A stretch of DNA of 64,000 nt from Mercenaria mercenaria (taxonomy: Eukaryota; Mollusca; Bivalvia; Venerida; Veneridae): positions 1-64,000 of the forward strand of contig NW_026461775.1 in NCBI RefSeq assembly GCF_021730395.1, read 5' to 3'. Below are positions 1 to 11,100 of this stretch, piece by piece. Every line of letters begins with the position of its first letter. Positions within the stretch are counted from its first letter, which is position 1. The notes below the pieces were generated by a model, which worked only from the letters and a program-made list of their open reading frames with translations, was not told the DNA's origin and did no database searches. A program made the position numbers and the translations under genes.

Positions 1-7
1 AATCGAA

Positions 8-172
8 ATAATAGATATGTTCCAATAATTTTATCAAATAATAAAACATGGGCAGTCGTTTGGATGCGAATGATTAAATCACTCCTGCTACGCACTCGTG
101 ATTTAATTATTACGCATCCAAACTCCTGCCCATATTTTATTAACTGATAAAATATAGGAACAGATTTATTAT
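8..172. repeat. Palindromic hairpin element (MITE-like)
   Basis: The left arm runs from about 8 to 82 and the right arm from about 98 to 172. They are imperfect inverted copies (for example GGATGCG against CGCATCC, GGGCAG against CTGCCC, TGTTCC against GGAACA) around a loop of about 15 bases. This shape is typical of foldback MITEs. No coding content is seen and a target duplication could not be fixed because the element lies at the window edge. Confidence 0.7.
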
Positions 173-721
173 TTCTTAATTAATATTGGCTAATTGTATA
201 ATAATTTCAAAACAATATCTCTATTTTGGTATCTATTCTATCAGTTATGGGGGCAAAGGAGAGTAAATTTGAAAATTACACGAATCTTCGTCGATACCTA
301 CCAGTGCAAAAATATCATTTTGAGAAATTCCCGGAAAGTGTTGAGCGGAATGTATTGCATATATTTAACACTTCATCGTGTGACATTTTCAGCCTGCCGA
401 TTCCGTTGTTTCTATGATAAAAACGAGTGAAACTCCGGTTTCAGAACACAACATTTTGAGGCAAAAATAATCCAAAATACACATCTTGCGCGACCTGTAC
501 CGCATTATCTGCAAATGACCGACCTAAATCATAATATATTTTTAAAGCATGTGACCAGACGAAAATGATGGTGGGAAGAAAAGTTTCTCATAACCGTTTA
601 CCTTTTCCGCAAATTTGAGCTGAATCTGGATAGATGGATGACCGTTTCTATTTTTTCTGGCTTCCGTTACTTCAGGTAAGATTTTAGACCCGACCGCCTA
701 CAGGAGCTAGGAATTCGATTC
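173..721. other. Intergenic, no gene seen
   Basis: Only short open frames without recognisable domains, and no clear repeat structure, are seen between the terminal hairpin and the first 461-bp MITE copy. Confidence 0.5.
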
Positions 722-1182
722 AGGGTAGAGACCACCAATTGTTTTCCCATAGACTTACATTATAACATTATGGCGTGTACGGCCTTCCATACATCGAAAC
801 ATGTATATCTAACTACATATTTTTTCAAGAACTATCTTAGTTCTACCAAAATATCGGACGAAAAACATATGAATAGTGATACTTTATTTAAGTAATTTTC
901 GTGTGAATGAGATGGCCCCCTGTTTACATCGTTGGCATGGCGGGAGAAATTCGTTTGATAAAACTTTTTTCAATACACATAAAATGTAGCAAATTTTGTC
1001 AAAATGTATAATAAAATACTGTAATGCAGTGAAAAATATCAATTTTGAAAAAATATCACTTCCTGGGTTTGTTTACATGGTAGACCAATCAGACGCACAG
1101 ACGTTACTTATTCCCAGGTATACACTTAACCTCATTCCCAGTAAGTGCCCTTGTACTTTTTTGAATTGGTGGTCTCTGACCT
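722..1182. mobile_element. 461-bp MITE, copy 1
   Basis: The left end AGGGTAGAGACCACCAATT and the inverted right end AATTGGTGGTCTCTGACCT form 19-bp terminal inverted repeats with two mismatches. The interior has no coding capacity. A second copy of identical length lies at 1690-2150. I could not identify a convincing target duplication, so the superfamily is open. Confidence 0.8.
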
Positions 1183-1689
1183 ATAGATGAATGTTTTGTA
1201 TCACATTTTCCAATTTTACAGTGATATTTGTCAAACATGATCCGATACCAAATGTTTTTCAAAGTTTCCATCAGAAATGTTCAGATTTTAAGAAAGATAT
1301 GGACAGTTTACTGAGGTCACCCCTGTCGATTTATATGCCCAGATTCAGTCCCTGTCGTCGTTGATTGCAATTTTTTCGTGAAGATTTAAGTTATCTGCAC
1401 TTGATTTGACTTGGAAGCTGAAATATGATTCATTCCGTAAAAAATAGAAATAAAGTCTATTAATTTTGATCATTCTCTGACATTACAGAGATAAAAATGA
1501 TTCTTTTTGGCCCTACAGCTCAGATAAAAATGAGCACATTTGTCCAAAAAAGAGGCCAAAATTAAAAAATATTCAAATTTCACGCTTATTTTAGCACGAA
1601 AACGTCTTTCTACATCATTTACAACAGATTTGTGGCCATTAACATTACCTGTGATGTCTTCCGACGAAAGTCATGTTTTAGCTCTATAT
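1183..1689. other. Spacer between two MITE copies
   Basis: About 0.5 kb of AT-rich sequence between the two MITE copies. No gene is recognised and the open frames are short and without motifs. Confidence 0.5.
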
Positions 1690-2150
1690 AGGGTAGAGAC
1701 CACCAATTGTTTTCCCATAGACTTACATTATAACATTATGGCGTGTACGGCTTCCATACATCGAAACATGTATATCTAACTACATATTTTTCAAGAACTA
1801 TCTTAGTTCTACCAAAATATCGGACGAAAAACATATGAATAGTGATACTTTATTTAAGTAATTTTCGTGTGAATGAGATGACCCCCTGTTTACATCGTTG
1901 GCATGGCGGGAGAATTCGTTTGATAAAACTTTTTTTCAATACACTAAAATGTAGCAAATTTTGTCAAATTGTATAATAAAATACTGTAAATGCAGTGAAA
2001 AAATATCAATTTTGAAAAAATAATCACTTCCTGGGTTTGTTTACATGACTGACCAATCAGAACGCACAGACGTTACCTTATTCCCAGGTATACACTTACC
2101 TCATTCCCAGTAAGTTCCCTGTACTTTTTTGAATTGGTGGTCTCTGACCT
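1690..2150. mobile_element. 461-bp MITE, copy 2
   Basis: Same ends, same orientation and same length as the copy at 722-1182, with only scattered substitutions and small indels. The two are therefore either recent insertions of one subfamily or products of a local duplication. Flanking bases differ between copies, which favours separate insertions. Confidence 0.8.
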
Positions 2151-3569
2151 TCAAGCATTTATTCATTTATTTTACACAATAATTACTCTTACCTAGGAAT
2201 CCTTAGTTTTATAAACACCATAAATTACCAGTTGAATATAAAGGCCTTTAAAGTACATGTATCTGTTTTATTTAGAAAACGTACCCCGTGCCAAATGCGA
2301 AACTGTCCCCTGCCACTTAACAAACCAATTACAAGCGTACAGATTTCTTAGACTTCTTAAATCAAGTTTGTAAGACAAGGGAAGTAACATAGACTAACAG
2401 ATTTCTGTATCGTATCAATACCATGATCCACCGCACGAATGCTTATCTAAAAATAGCCAGACTTTCCCTAAGAGAAATGTAGCGCAATATAAATCTCGGT
2501 ATTAAATGCTCATAGAAAATTGTCTTAATCCTCAAAAGCAAAGAACTTGACTTGCGTATCGTCAATTTCCAGCGGAAGCGTCTACTTCCATTTGATTAAT
2601 CGATTTAGCATTGTCCCATACAGTTCACGCGTAATTCGCTGAAGGTCACTTTTGCGTAGAAAGGCATTTTTTTTTAATTCTGTAATTACAATATTTTAAC
2701 AGCGAACTTCTCTTGGGTGATTTCTATTGTATAAGTAATATCACTTCAAATCCATGTTCCAGCTGATATCGCAAATCTTACCACTGCTTTCTTTTTGTTA
2801 ACAAAGGACTACTTTCTTCATGCGAATTTGGCGGTTCAAATCTAAACGCTTTCATCGAGTGTCTCCGGATTTAGCCTAACTAAAACAAGTGTCTCTGACG
2901 AGACCCTTGCTTAAAACAATAACGGTTGTGCGTCCCACCTGATATCAAGGTTTCATCAAAAAAGTGTGTTTGTTTCAGTAAATATAGCTCTAGTCAGTAG
3001 AATTTCATTGGAAATCCTAAGGGTACATTAAAACCGAATGTGTGCCTGGATCCGGAAATTATATCCTAAAGAATATGAAATTCGGTTTATGTCTGTAACA
3101 AACAGATAATGCATGTGATAACTTTTATTCTGGTAATATCCGTCATCCTAAATCGTTCTAATTTCAATGTAAAGGGCGGTAATTTACCGACTTATTACCT
3201 TTCAGGAGGGATTGCAGATACTATGATGTGTTATGATTTTATCAAGATTTTATTCTTTTAAGTAGTTTCTTATCATTTATTTGACTAGAAAAAAAATAAT
3301 GTATATATTTGACAAAAAGCTGTTTGATATAAATATGCAAGTGGTGTGACATTTAACGGTACCGCAGTGTTGTCAAATAGTATGTCGACGTGACGCCAAT
3401 GTAAAATAATCTTAGATTAAAATCTTAACCTCCGTTATATATCATGTAAATTTTTGTATGCTTATATCTTTCAATGTCATAACTTATCTAATGTACTCAT
3501 ACAACTTTGTAGTTTAATATTCGACCTACCTAGGATACGATAAGAACATTTTATTTGACATTTTACACA
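2151..3569. other. Intergenic, no gene seen
   Basis: AT-rich sequence without a recognised coding exon, RNA gene or clear repeat. Confidence 0.45.
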
Positions 3570-4737
3570 GGCAAGTCATCAATTGAATGCTATTCAAATG
3601 CAGAGTCAAGCACTTTCATACTCATTCAGTGAGAAACTTTTAGGGGTACATGTTGATAACCATCTAAACTGGAAGTATCAGGTTGAACAAACCATGAAAA
3701 AATGCAATACATATTTATATCTTCTCTTACGAATAAAATCTTTCCCAAACTTACACTCCCGGAAGCTATTTTTCAATGCCTAAATATTTTGCCACATCTT
3801 GATTATTGCTGCACAATATGGGGAAACTGCAATGACGAGCTTTTAGAGACTGTTTTGAAATTCCAAAAACGTGCTGCAAGAAATATTCTTGACAAAAACT
3901 TTGATGCCCCATCTGCTGAATTATTTACACAATTGAAATGGATGACTTTTTCTGACCGAATTAAATACAAAAAAAGCAATCCTAGTTTATAAATCGATTC
4001 ATGATCAATGTCCAAATTACCTTACTTCAAAATTTACTCAGAAGCAAACATCTGATGGTGAACTTAGATCTAGAGAAAATGATGAACTAGTAGTACCTAT
4101 GCCAAAAAAGGAATTTTTTCGCAAAACTTTGCATTATCTGGAATAATATACCTAAACACATACGTTCTTCAGACACCCTGGGGAAATTTAAAAGATCATA
4201 CCTTCAGTGGCAATACTCTGACAGTACAAGTCATATTTGCAAATAAATGTCAGGAAATACTGTCTCCACCAGAACAGAACAGAACAGAACAGAACATGAC
4301 TTTATTAACTCAAGTTACCTATGCAACACGTGAGTATACAGACAAAAGTAAATTATTACAAATTTTCACATGACATGGTGTTTCTATAAAAGTAAGCATG
4401 CTAACATTATTTCTGTTTCATTAAAACATTATAAAGAGTGACTATAAGAACAGAGAGAAGAGTTGATGATTGTACTTCAATAGATAGTGGGACAGGAGGT
4501 GCCCATCTCTCTCCATTTTCATTGTTAATAGTTACTCCAATTATTAAATATAGTGTCCTTTATTGTATATAATCTTGCCTTCTCATATTATTTTTCTGAT
4601 AACATATAACTTCATGTGTTTTATTTTGTCATAATTTTATTTATGTTTGTATATAGCCATGTATATGTGGACCATATTGTAAATTGGCTTAGCAAATATG
4701 TTATCCACTATAAATAAAGTCGTTATTATTATTATTT
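3570..4737 (+). mobile_element. 5'-truncated LINE 3' fragment (CR1/L2-like)
   Basis: Two overlapping frames (from 3583 and from 3702) encode the C-terminal part of a non-LTR reverse transcriptase. The motifs LGVHVDNHLNW, LDYCCTIWG and FQKRAARNI match the thumb and post-RT region of CR1/L2-like elements. The frame is broken, and endonuclease and RT core are absent. The 3' end near 4717-4735 is AATAAAGT followed by a TTA-type repeat, the same tail as the LINE at 47.5-49.9 kb, so they probably belong to related families. A second LINE tail (4263-4440) seems to be inserted in the 3' untranslated part. Confidence 0.75.
4263..4440 (-). mobile_element. Minus-strand LINE/SINE tail with (AGAAC)n
   Basis: A pentamer run AGAAC x5 at 4271-4295 is followed by ATGACTTTATT. 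Read on the minus strand this is AATAAAGTCAT plus (GTTCT)n, a common form of LINE 3' end. It interrupts the 3' part of the LINE fragment at 3570-4737. The far boundary is uncertain. Confidence 0.45.
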
Positions 4738-5876
4738 TATTTATTTTACCGAGCTTAACAGCCTAGTTAATATAAATCAGTTAACATCAATAGATAATCA
4801 TATTTGTCTACTAATGGTGAAGCAAGTTTTTTGTTTACAGAAGAAAATATTAGAAGTTTCAGAAATTTATTTATTATAAATTATTATTATAATGAATTTC
4901 GGCAAAACATGTTGTTGTTGTTTGTTTATTTGCTTTTTTGTTGTTGTTTTTTTAATTTGTTAACTAATGCAGTTCGATATAAATATATGAAGCAAAACAA
5001 AACTGGTATATTCATAGCTTCATGACATCTCTTATCAGTTATAATCAATAATTCAGCCTTGTCAAATTTCCTTTTCATTTATTTTGAATATAAGGTTTCT
5101 GACTTTGAACACAACAAATGAACAATATACATGACTAATCGACGATATTTTTACACACAATTGTGCATGTAAAAAGGCTATAAATAAATTATTATGATTG
5201 ATAAATATATGCATACTTCAACTGCGAAATTAAGATTTTCAGTATCACTAAAACGAAAGAGGATTAAAACGAAAGAGGAAGAAAATTAAACCCTCCGCAC
5301 AGATAAAGTAGACTTACATTTACCAACCTCGAAACAAATTTGGACAAACGGAATGTAAACACAATGGTTAGTAGTGTTTCCATTTTATTATGAAATTATT
5401 TTGCTTTGCAAAGGGTTCTACTTAGATTCTATAATTCTGACCTGAAACAAGTTAGAGAATAAATAACTATTTTAAAACCGAAAGCGAAAGTAGACTTTTG
5501 TATTATGAAGTCGGAGATAATTACAAAAACTTAATAAATCTTTCATTATAGCAAATTTACTGCATAATATGTAAGTAACATTGGTAAGATGTATTACAGA
5601 TATACGTGTGTAATTTCAGAAAAAAAGCGTCATATCTTAAGTGTGTAAGGCCATTAATACATGTATACGTTTGTATTTCATCATTAATACCTTAATCGGA
5701 TTGTTAAAATTGTGAATTAATATACACTAAATGTGGTGGGGTGTTAGCGTTGTCGTTGTAATATTTATATATATATATATTGATACACTGCTGTTCTTAA
5801 TTTTATCATTTTGCAACATGAAACTTGAGTTTTCAAATGATTAATAGGATCATTGACTGATAAGATATTTTGTTGG
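4738..5876. other. Intergenic, no gene seen
   Basis: AT-rich DNA with a short (TA)n run near 5765-5780. No domain-bearing frame is found. Confidence 0.45.
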
Positions 5877-6092
5877 GGTTAACGTCACACTGACAACATT
5901 TAGGTCATATATATGACAACTTTCCAGCTACTGATGGTTAGGAAGATCCCCAAGTGTCCCTCTGGGCATTTTTTCAGACATGGTAGACACCTTGAAAGAA
6001 CAACTGACCTTCCGCAGCAAACTAGTGTTAAAAATCTACACTTGAAGGCAAGTGATTTAAGTCAACTACCTTAACTACTCGGTCACGGAGGC
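5877..6092 (-). mobile_element. tRNA-headed SINE copy
   Basis: The minus strand starts with GCCTCCGTGACCGAGTAGTT, a tRNA-like 5' end with a box A, and continues into a body containing GGTCAGTTGTTC and TGTCAGTGTGACGTTAACCC. The layout, tRNA-like head followed by an unrelated body, suggests a tRNA-derived SINE. A fragment of the same family appears at 35.87-36.16 kb in the opposite orientation. Confidence 0.55.
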
Positions 6093-6324
6093 ATCCAAGT
6101 GCCCCCGAAGATAATAAGACAGGTTAAAATTCCGTCAATAAATGTATGTCAGAGACACATGTTGTGATCATTGTAATATCAGGTCATATCTGCGAGAAAA
6201 TGTTTACCTCCCGTCCAACTAAAGTGAAAGCGGATACTATGTTTGGCTTCTTATTAAGCAAAACCTTCTTTCTTGGAAGATCCTGTATGGGTAGGAGACA
6301 CTTTAGAGCATAATTACCATAAAT

Positions 6325-6412
6325 CTTCAGTGCCTGGCCATGGACCGGGATTCAAGCCCGGAACCGCAGGATTGACAATTAAGCTTGTTACCGCTAGACT
6401 GCCAGTCACTGA
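6325..6412 (-). mobile_element. tRNA-like SINE head
   Basis: Read on the minus strand, GACTGGCAGTCTAGCGGTAA resembles a box A region and GGGCTTGAATCCCGG a box B/T-arm hairpin, about 40 bases apart. The acceptor stem does not close well, so I treat it as a tRNA-derived repeat head rather than a working tRNA gene. Confidence 0.4.
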
Positions 6413-7953
6413 TGTTCATGTTTCTATTACAAAGCTTCGGATTTTCCCTTTCATGGCAGGGCTTTTACAGTCAACTGTTATTGTTTGACTGTTGACTATG
6501 TCTTTTCAATATCAACGGCGAAATTAGATCGGGATAGAATGAGTGATTGTCGTAAGTATAAAATTAGATTTGAACTTGCAGCTTGTTGGATGGTGGGTGA
6601 AAAAAAGTGTTTTAAGTGCCTTGCAAATTTGGCATAATCAATGTATGACATAAATAACTTATATTTTCTGATCAACAATATTTCAAATAATGACATCAAT
6701 AGTGTGTGAAAAAAAAAAAGTCTTCTCATTTCTTTTATTGAATCTACCGTTGGTTCCGAACGTTGAGAGCAACCAGTTTGATTGTTCACGTCTACAACAG
6801 AGATATTTGACAGTTTCTGCTTCACTTTTCCAGATTTTATTATGAAATTTTACGTCGGTTTAATAAAAATTAAATACCTTTATAGCAGCACTCTGTTTTT
6901 AAAGTATATTTCTCGCTTAAAGATATTTTTAAAAGTTACACTACAGATGATGAAACTAAACCGGAATTCGCCATTGTTTATCATACAAACCACTCGACGG
7001 CTTTGATTATAAGCACGGTTCAGAGTTCATATGCGCAGGAATAATACCACGGTGTTAGCCTCAGTGGTTCTAAATATCTGAATGATGAACCGTGGTAAGT
7101 TAGACGTCAAACCACAAGAAAGCCTTTTCTGTATTAATTCTGAAATGCTCATTGAAATTTTTTGATAAAATTATGCTGGACTTCATTTATCCGAGTAGTA
7201 ATGAACCGGACACCATTTGGCATCATAATGCTCCTCTTGCGGTCAGCGTGTCAACCGTACCTTATCGCAGAATATACATAGCTTGACCTTTTTCTTTTTT
7301 AACTAGAAATCAAATCAAGCCATGCTAAAATATTTGACTTTAAATGTCCAGACGTAATTTCTGTTTATTCCCTCCGCCATGATTTAAGATTTAAAAATGG
7401 CTGAAAAGACGTATTTAACACCTGAAGTGCACATTAGCTGTCAATATTAGGTCCGTAGGCTCGTGCTGACAAATAAAAATAAGAAACTGAAGGCTCTTTA
7501 AAGCTTGCCTTTCAATTTTTGTCTTACATTCGCCTTTAAGATAACTTCGTCATCTAATATAATTCTTATATATAGCTATAGTATAACGTCAAATCTATAA
7601 AAAATAACAAATAAGTGGAATCATTTTCGTAAACGTGATGTTTGTTGATTAGTTCAAAAACAAAAAAGTTCCTATTATCACCCTTTTAGATTTTTATTAT
7701 TATATACAATATCAAAATTTTCATCAAGTATCGAAGAAAATTGAGGAAAACCTTTTTTTACAGAAAGGAGGTTCAAACAGTAGGTCATTTCATTAAACCA
7801 GCAGGCTTCACAAATATGCTCAGCATTGTTTTCACTATACCGCCATTAACGTGAAATTGATTAAATTAAGACACCTGAAATGACGGACAAATTTACCTTT
7901 TTACGCTTTAATATGGCTTAAATTTAATTGATATACCATAGATATAGCAAGAT
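6413..7953. other. Upstream region of the HSPA12-like gene
   Basis: No exon, promoter motif or clear repeat recognised. If the reading frame at 7975 is entered by splicing, a 5' exon of the HSPA12-like gene should lie here or further left, but I cannot point to it. Confidence 0.4.
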
Positions 7954-7974
7954 ATGAAACTTTTATACTTACAG

Positions 7975-8119
7975 GCAGCGTCTTTCGCATTACTGGTTGC
8001 GGCGATTGATTTTGGGACTACATATTCTGGTTGGGGATTTTCGTTCAGACATGAGTTTGAAAGTGAACCTACAAAGGTGTTTACGAAGAACTGGATTGGT
8101 AGTCAGCTGTCCCAAAAAG
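7975..8119 (+). CDS. HSPA12: HSPA12-like exon 1 (phosphate-1 loop)
   Basis: Encodes [17 protein letters not shown] and then [17 protein letters not shown], the nucleotide-binding start of HSPA12 proteins. The acceptor CTTACAG ends at 7974 and the donor AAAG|GTTAT falls at 8119/8120, leaving one base of a Gly codon that exon 2 completes. An in-frame ATG at 7954 could serve as start if the exon is first instead of internal. Both remain possible. Confidence 0.85.
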
Positions 8120-11100
8120 GTTATCCATTCAAAATTCTTCTCGTTGTTATTTTAACTTTTATCTCCCTTTTGTACAGACATTTATATCCTGGTGCAGTTA
8201 CTAGTATCTGGATAAGTTCATTGCAGTCGAAAATGGACAACATTCCCTAACAAACAACAATGGATATACAACAGGCACGTTTATGTATGAGTTTATGTCT
8301 AACGCGGTCCGTAAGTAAGACTGGAATTGCATGTTAAGCTGGTACAATGTAATTAAGTTTCTATCGCAATCCGCGAGCAACCAGACATTGCATATGTATG
8401 CAAGGTCATTTATATTTCAGTTTCTAACGCGGTTCGCAGGTATGCCGGATTCTGTATGTTAAGCTGGTGCGTTTGTTTGCTATATTTCTAACGCGATCTG
8501 CAAGAAAATAGGATACTTTTCTAACATGAACATTATATTTCATGTCTGACGCTGTTGCCAGTAAGCCATACATTTTATGTTAAGCTGGTCCATTTTAATT
8601 GAATTTGAAACGGGGTCCACAGGTAGGCTTGGCTACATATCAAGCGGGTTTCTTTGTAATCATGTTTGTGATGCGATCCGCAACTTAGCCAGACCTGCTT
8701 GTGAAGCTGGTCTATTCGTAATAAAGTTTGAAAACGCGGTGCGCACGTAGGCTGGAAACTTCAAGTCAAGCCGGTCCATTCGTAATAAATTTCTAACGCG
8801 GTCCGCACGTAAGCCAGACACTGGATATCGATCTGGTCCATCGTAATCAGTTTGTAACGCGGTCCACAAGTAAGCCGGATACCGCACGTTAATCTAGTCA
8901 ATTCGTAATTAAGTTTCTTATGCGGTCCGCATGTAAGCTGGATACTAAATATTAAGATGTTCCATTCGTTATTAAGTTTCTAATATGGTCCGCAAGTAAG
9001 CTGGACCCTGCATTAGTAGTAAAGTAATTGTTTGTGCGAAGTCAATCTAACCCCATTTGACCTTTTAAACCCTTGGTCCAACCGACCAATGCCGGCCAAT
9101 TTAAAATCCACAGGTTTAAACCCAATTAAAGTTTTTAAAGTTAAATTTAAATACATATGGATATAGATGAGTTTACAGAATAAAATATATTGTTTGAAAG
9201 AAAGAAGATTACTGATAATATAAACCCCCTTTATGTTATAACAAAAAATGGGAGAAAAATGATAAAAGTTTACCTGTTCATCTTGTGGAAAGGATAAAAT
9301 CAAAGTTTGTTAAAAGAAACAGGGGGTAATTTAGATATTCCAAAGCATGTTACCTTTTTTAAACCTAAGAAAGGTTTAACACTTCCAGGATATAATATTG
9401 TGGGCCAGGAAATCCCCTAGATAATGGACCCCCTGTCATGAACTGGATGCAGTATGTATGGACCATGATTTATGCTATGACAGTGATGTAAAAAAGGGTA
9501 CATGTGATAAGCAATGCTTTCCAATTTAAATAAAACTAAATCAAAAACATTTGGAAAAAAGATTGAAAAACTTTAGTTGTGAAACCTATAATTAAAACGA
9601 AATACACACTTGGTCTCGGACAAAAACAAAGTCAAAAAACGGGAAAAGGGGTAAGTATACCCCCGGAATCACTGGAGCGATGAATTAGCAGAAGAATTAC
9701 CCCAAACCAATTAAAAGAAATTTAGGAACGAAGAGTGATAGTTAATGATATTGATGATACTTGGTCAAACTGATTTAGTCGACATGCAAGCTTTTCAAAA
9801 TATAATAAAGGAGTAAAGTACTTGTTAACCGTTATTGATATATTTTGTAAATATGCTTGGTTATTCCATTAAGAATAAAACTGGAGAATCTGTTACTGAA
9901 GCTTTGAAAAATAATTTTAGAAGGGCGATTTCCAGTAAATTTTTGGGTAGATGAAGGAAAGAATTTTATAATAAAAAGTTTGAATCATTTTTGAATAAAA
10001 ATAAAATTAATATGTTATCATACATTTAATGAAGGAAAGGCGTAGTAATAGAAAAATTTAATAGAAGTTTAAAAAGAATAATGTGGAAATATTTTACAGC
10101 AAAATACTTATACTTTTTTAGATAATTTGCAGGATATGGTCGATAAATATAACAAAACAAAATATTCTAGTATAAAAATGACACCAACCGAAAACCATAA
10201 AAAACTAAAATAAAGGTACTGTTTACTTAATTTATATGGTGAAATTTTAAAAATATCAAAGAGCAAGCAACAATTTAAAATTGGGGATCGAGTTCGTTTA
10301 AGCAAACTTAAAAGACATTTTGAAAAAGGATATACACCAATTGGACAGAGGAAATATTTATAATTTATAAATTAATAATACAAATCCCAGAACATACACT
10401 ATTAAAGATTTAAAAGATGAAATAATTCAAGGTTCATTTTATGAACAAGAAATTTTCCTACTACACAAGAAGTTTTAGAATAGAAAAAGTTATTAGACGA
10501 GACTTAAGAAAAAACAAGCTTTAGTAAAATGGAAAGGGATATAGTGAAAAATTTAATAGTTGGGTACCATTTAGCGATCTTGAAAAAATTTAATTTAGAA
10601 ATAAAAAGTTTAATTATATAAAAGAGCAATAAAAATCTAATTTCTAATAATAAGGAAAAAAACAATAGATCAATTAATTATTCACTTAACTAAACTAGCT
10701 GCTGCTTACAGAAAAAGTTTATAAATTTGTGGGAGAGTAAGTACTGGGTTATTATTACAGCAGTGTCTTTGGTTGCTCAGCTGCATTAGCACTTGTTCCA
10801 GCTATTCCTGTATTTTTAGTAGTTGCTGTGTGTTCCATCAGTAATTTCCATATTTACTAACAGACTAAAACTTGACATAAAAAATTTATTTTAAAAACAC
10901 ATCATCACAAAATAAAACAACTTTTAACAAAGCACGGATTGGAAAAGTAAAAAAAGAAGATCCAAATAAAGTTATTCAGGATATTTTTACAATACTATAA
11001 AAATGCAGAAAGAAAAAATTATTCAACACCCTTGAAATGCACATGAAGGAATTTAAACTTAACGGGTATAAAGTAAAAAGAAGAAGAGTTGTATTAACTT

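Noticed and set aside
6325-6412. Possible minus-strand tRNA gene
   Set aside because: Box A and box B are present but the acceptor stem does not pair and the anticodon arm is unclear; a SINE head is more likely.
7045-7097. TACCACGGT / ACCGTGGTA inverted repeat
   Set aside because: Nine-base arms 35 bases apart with no other support; may be chance.
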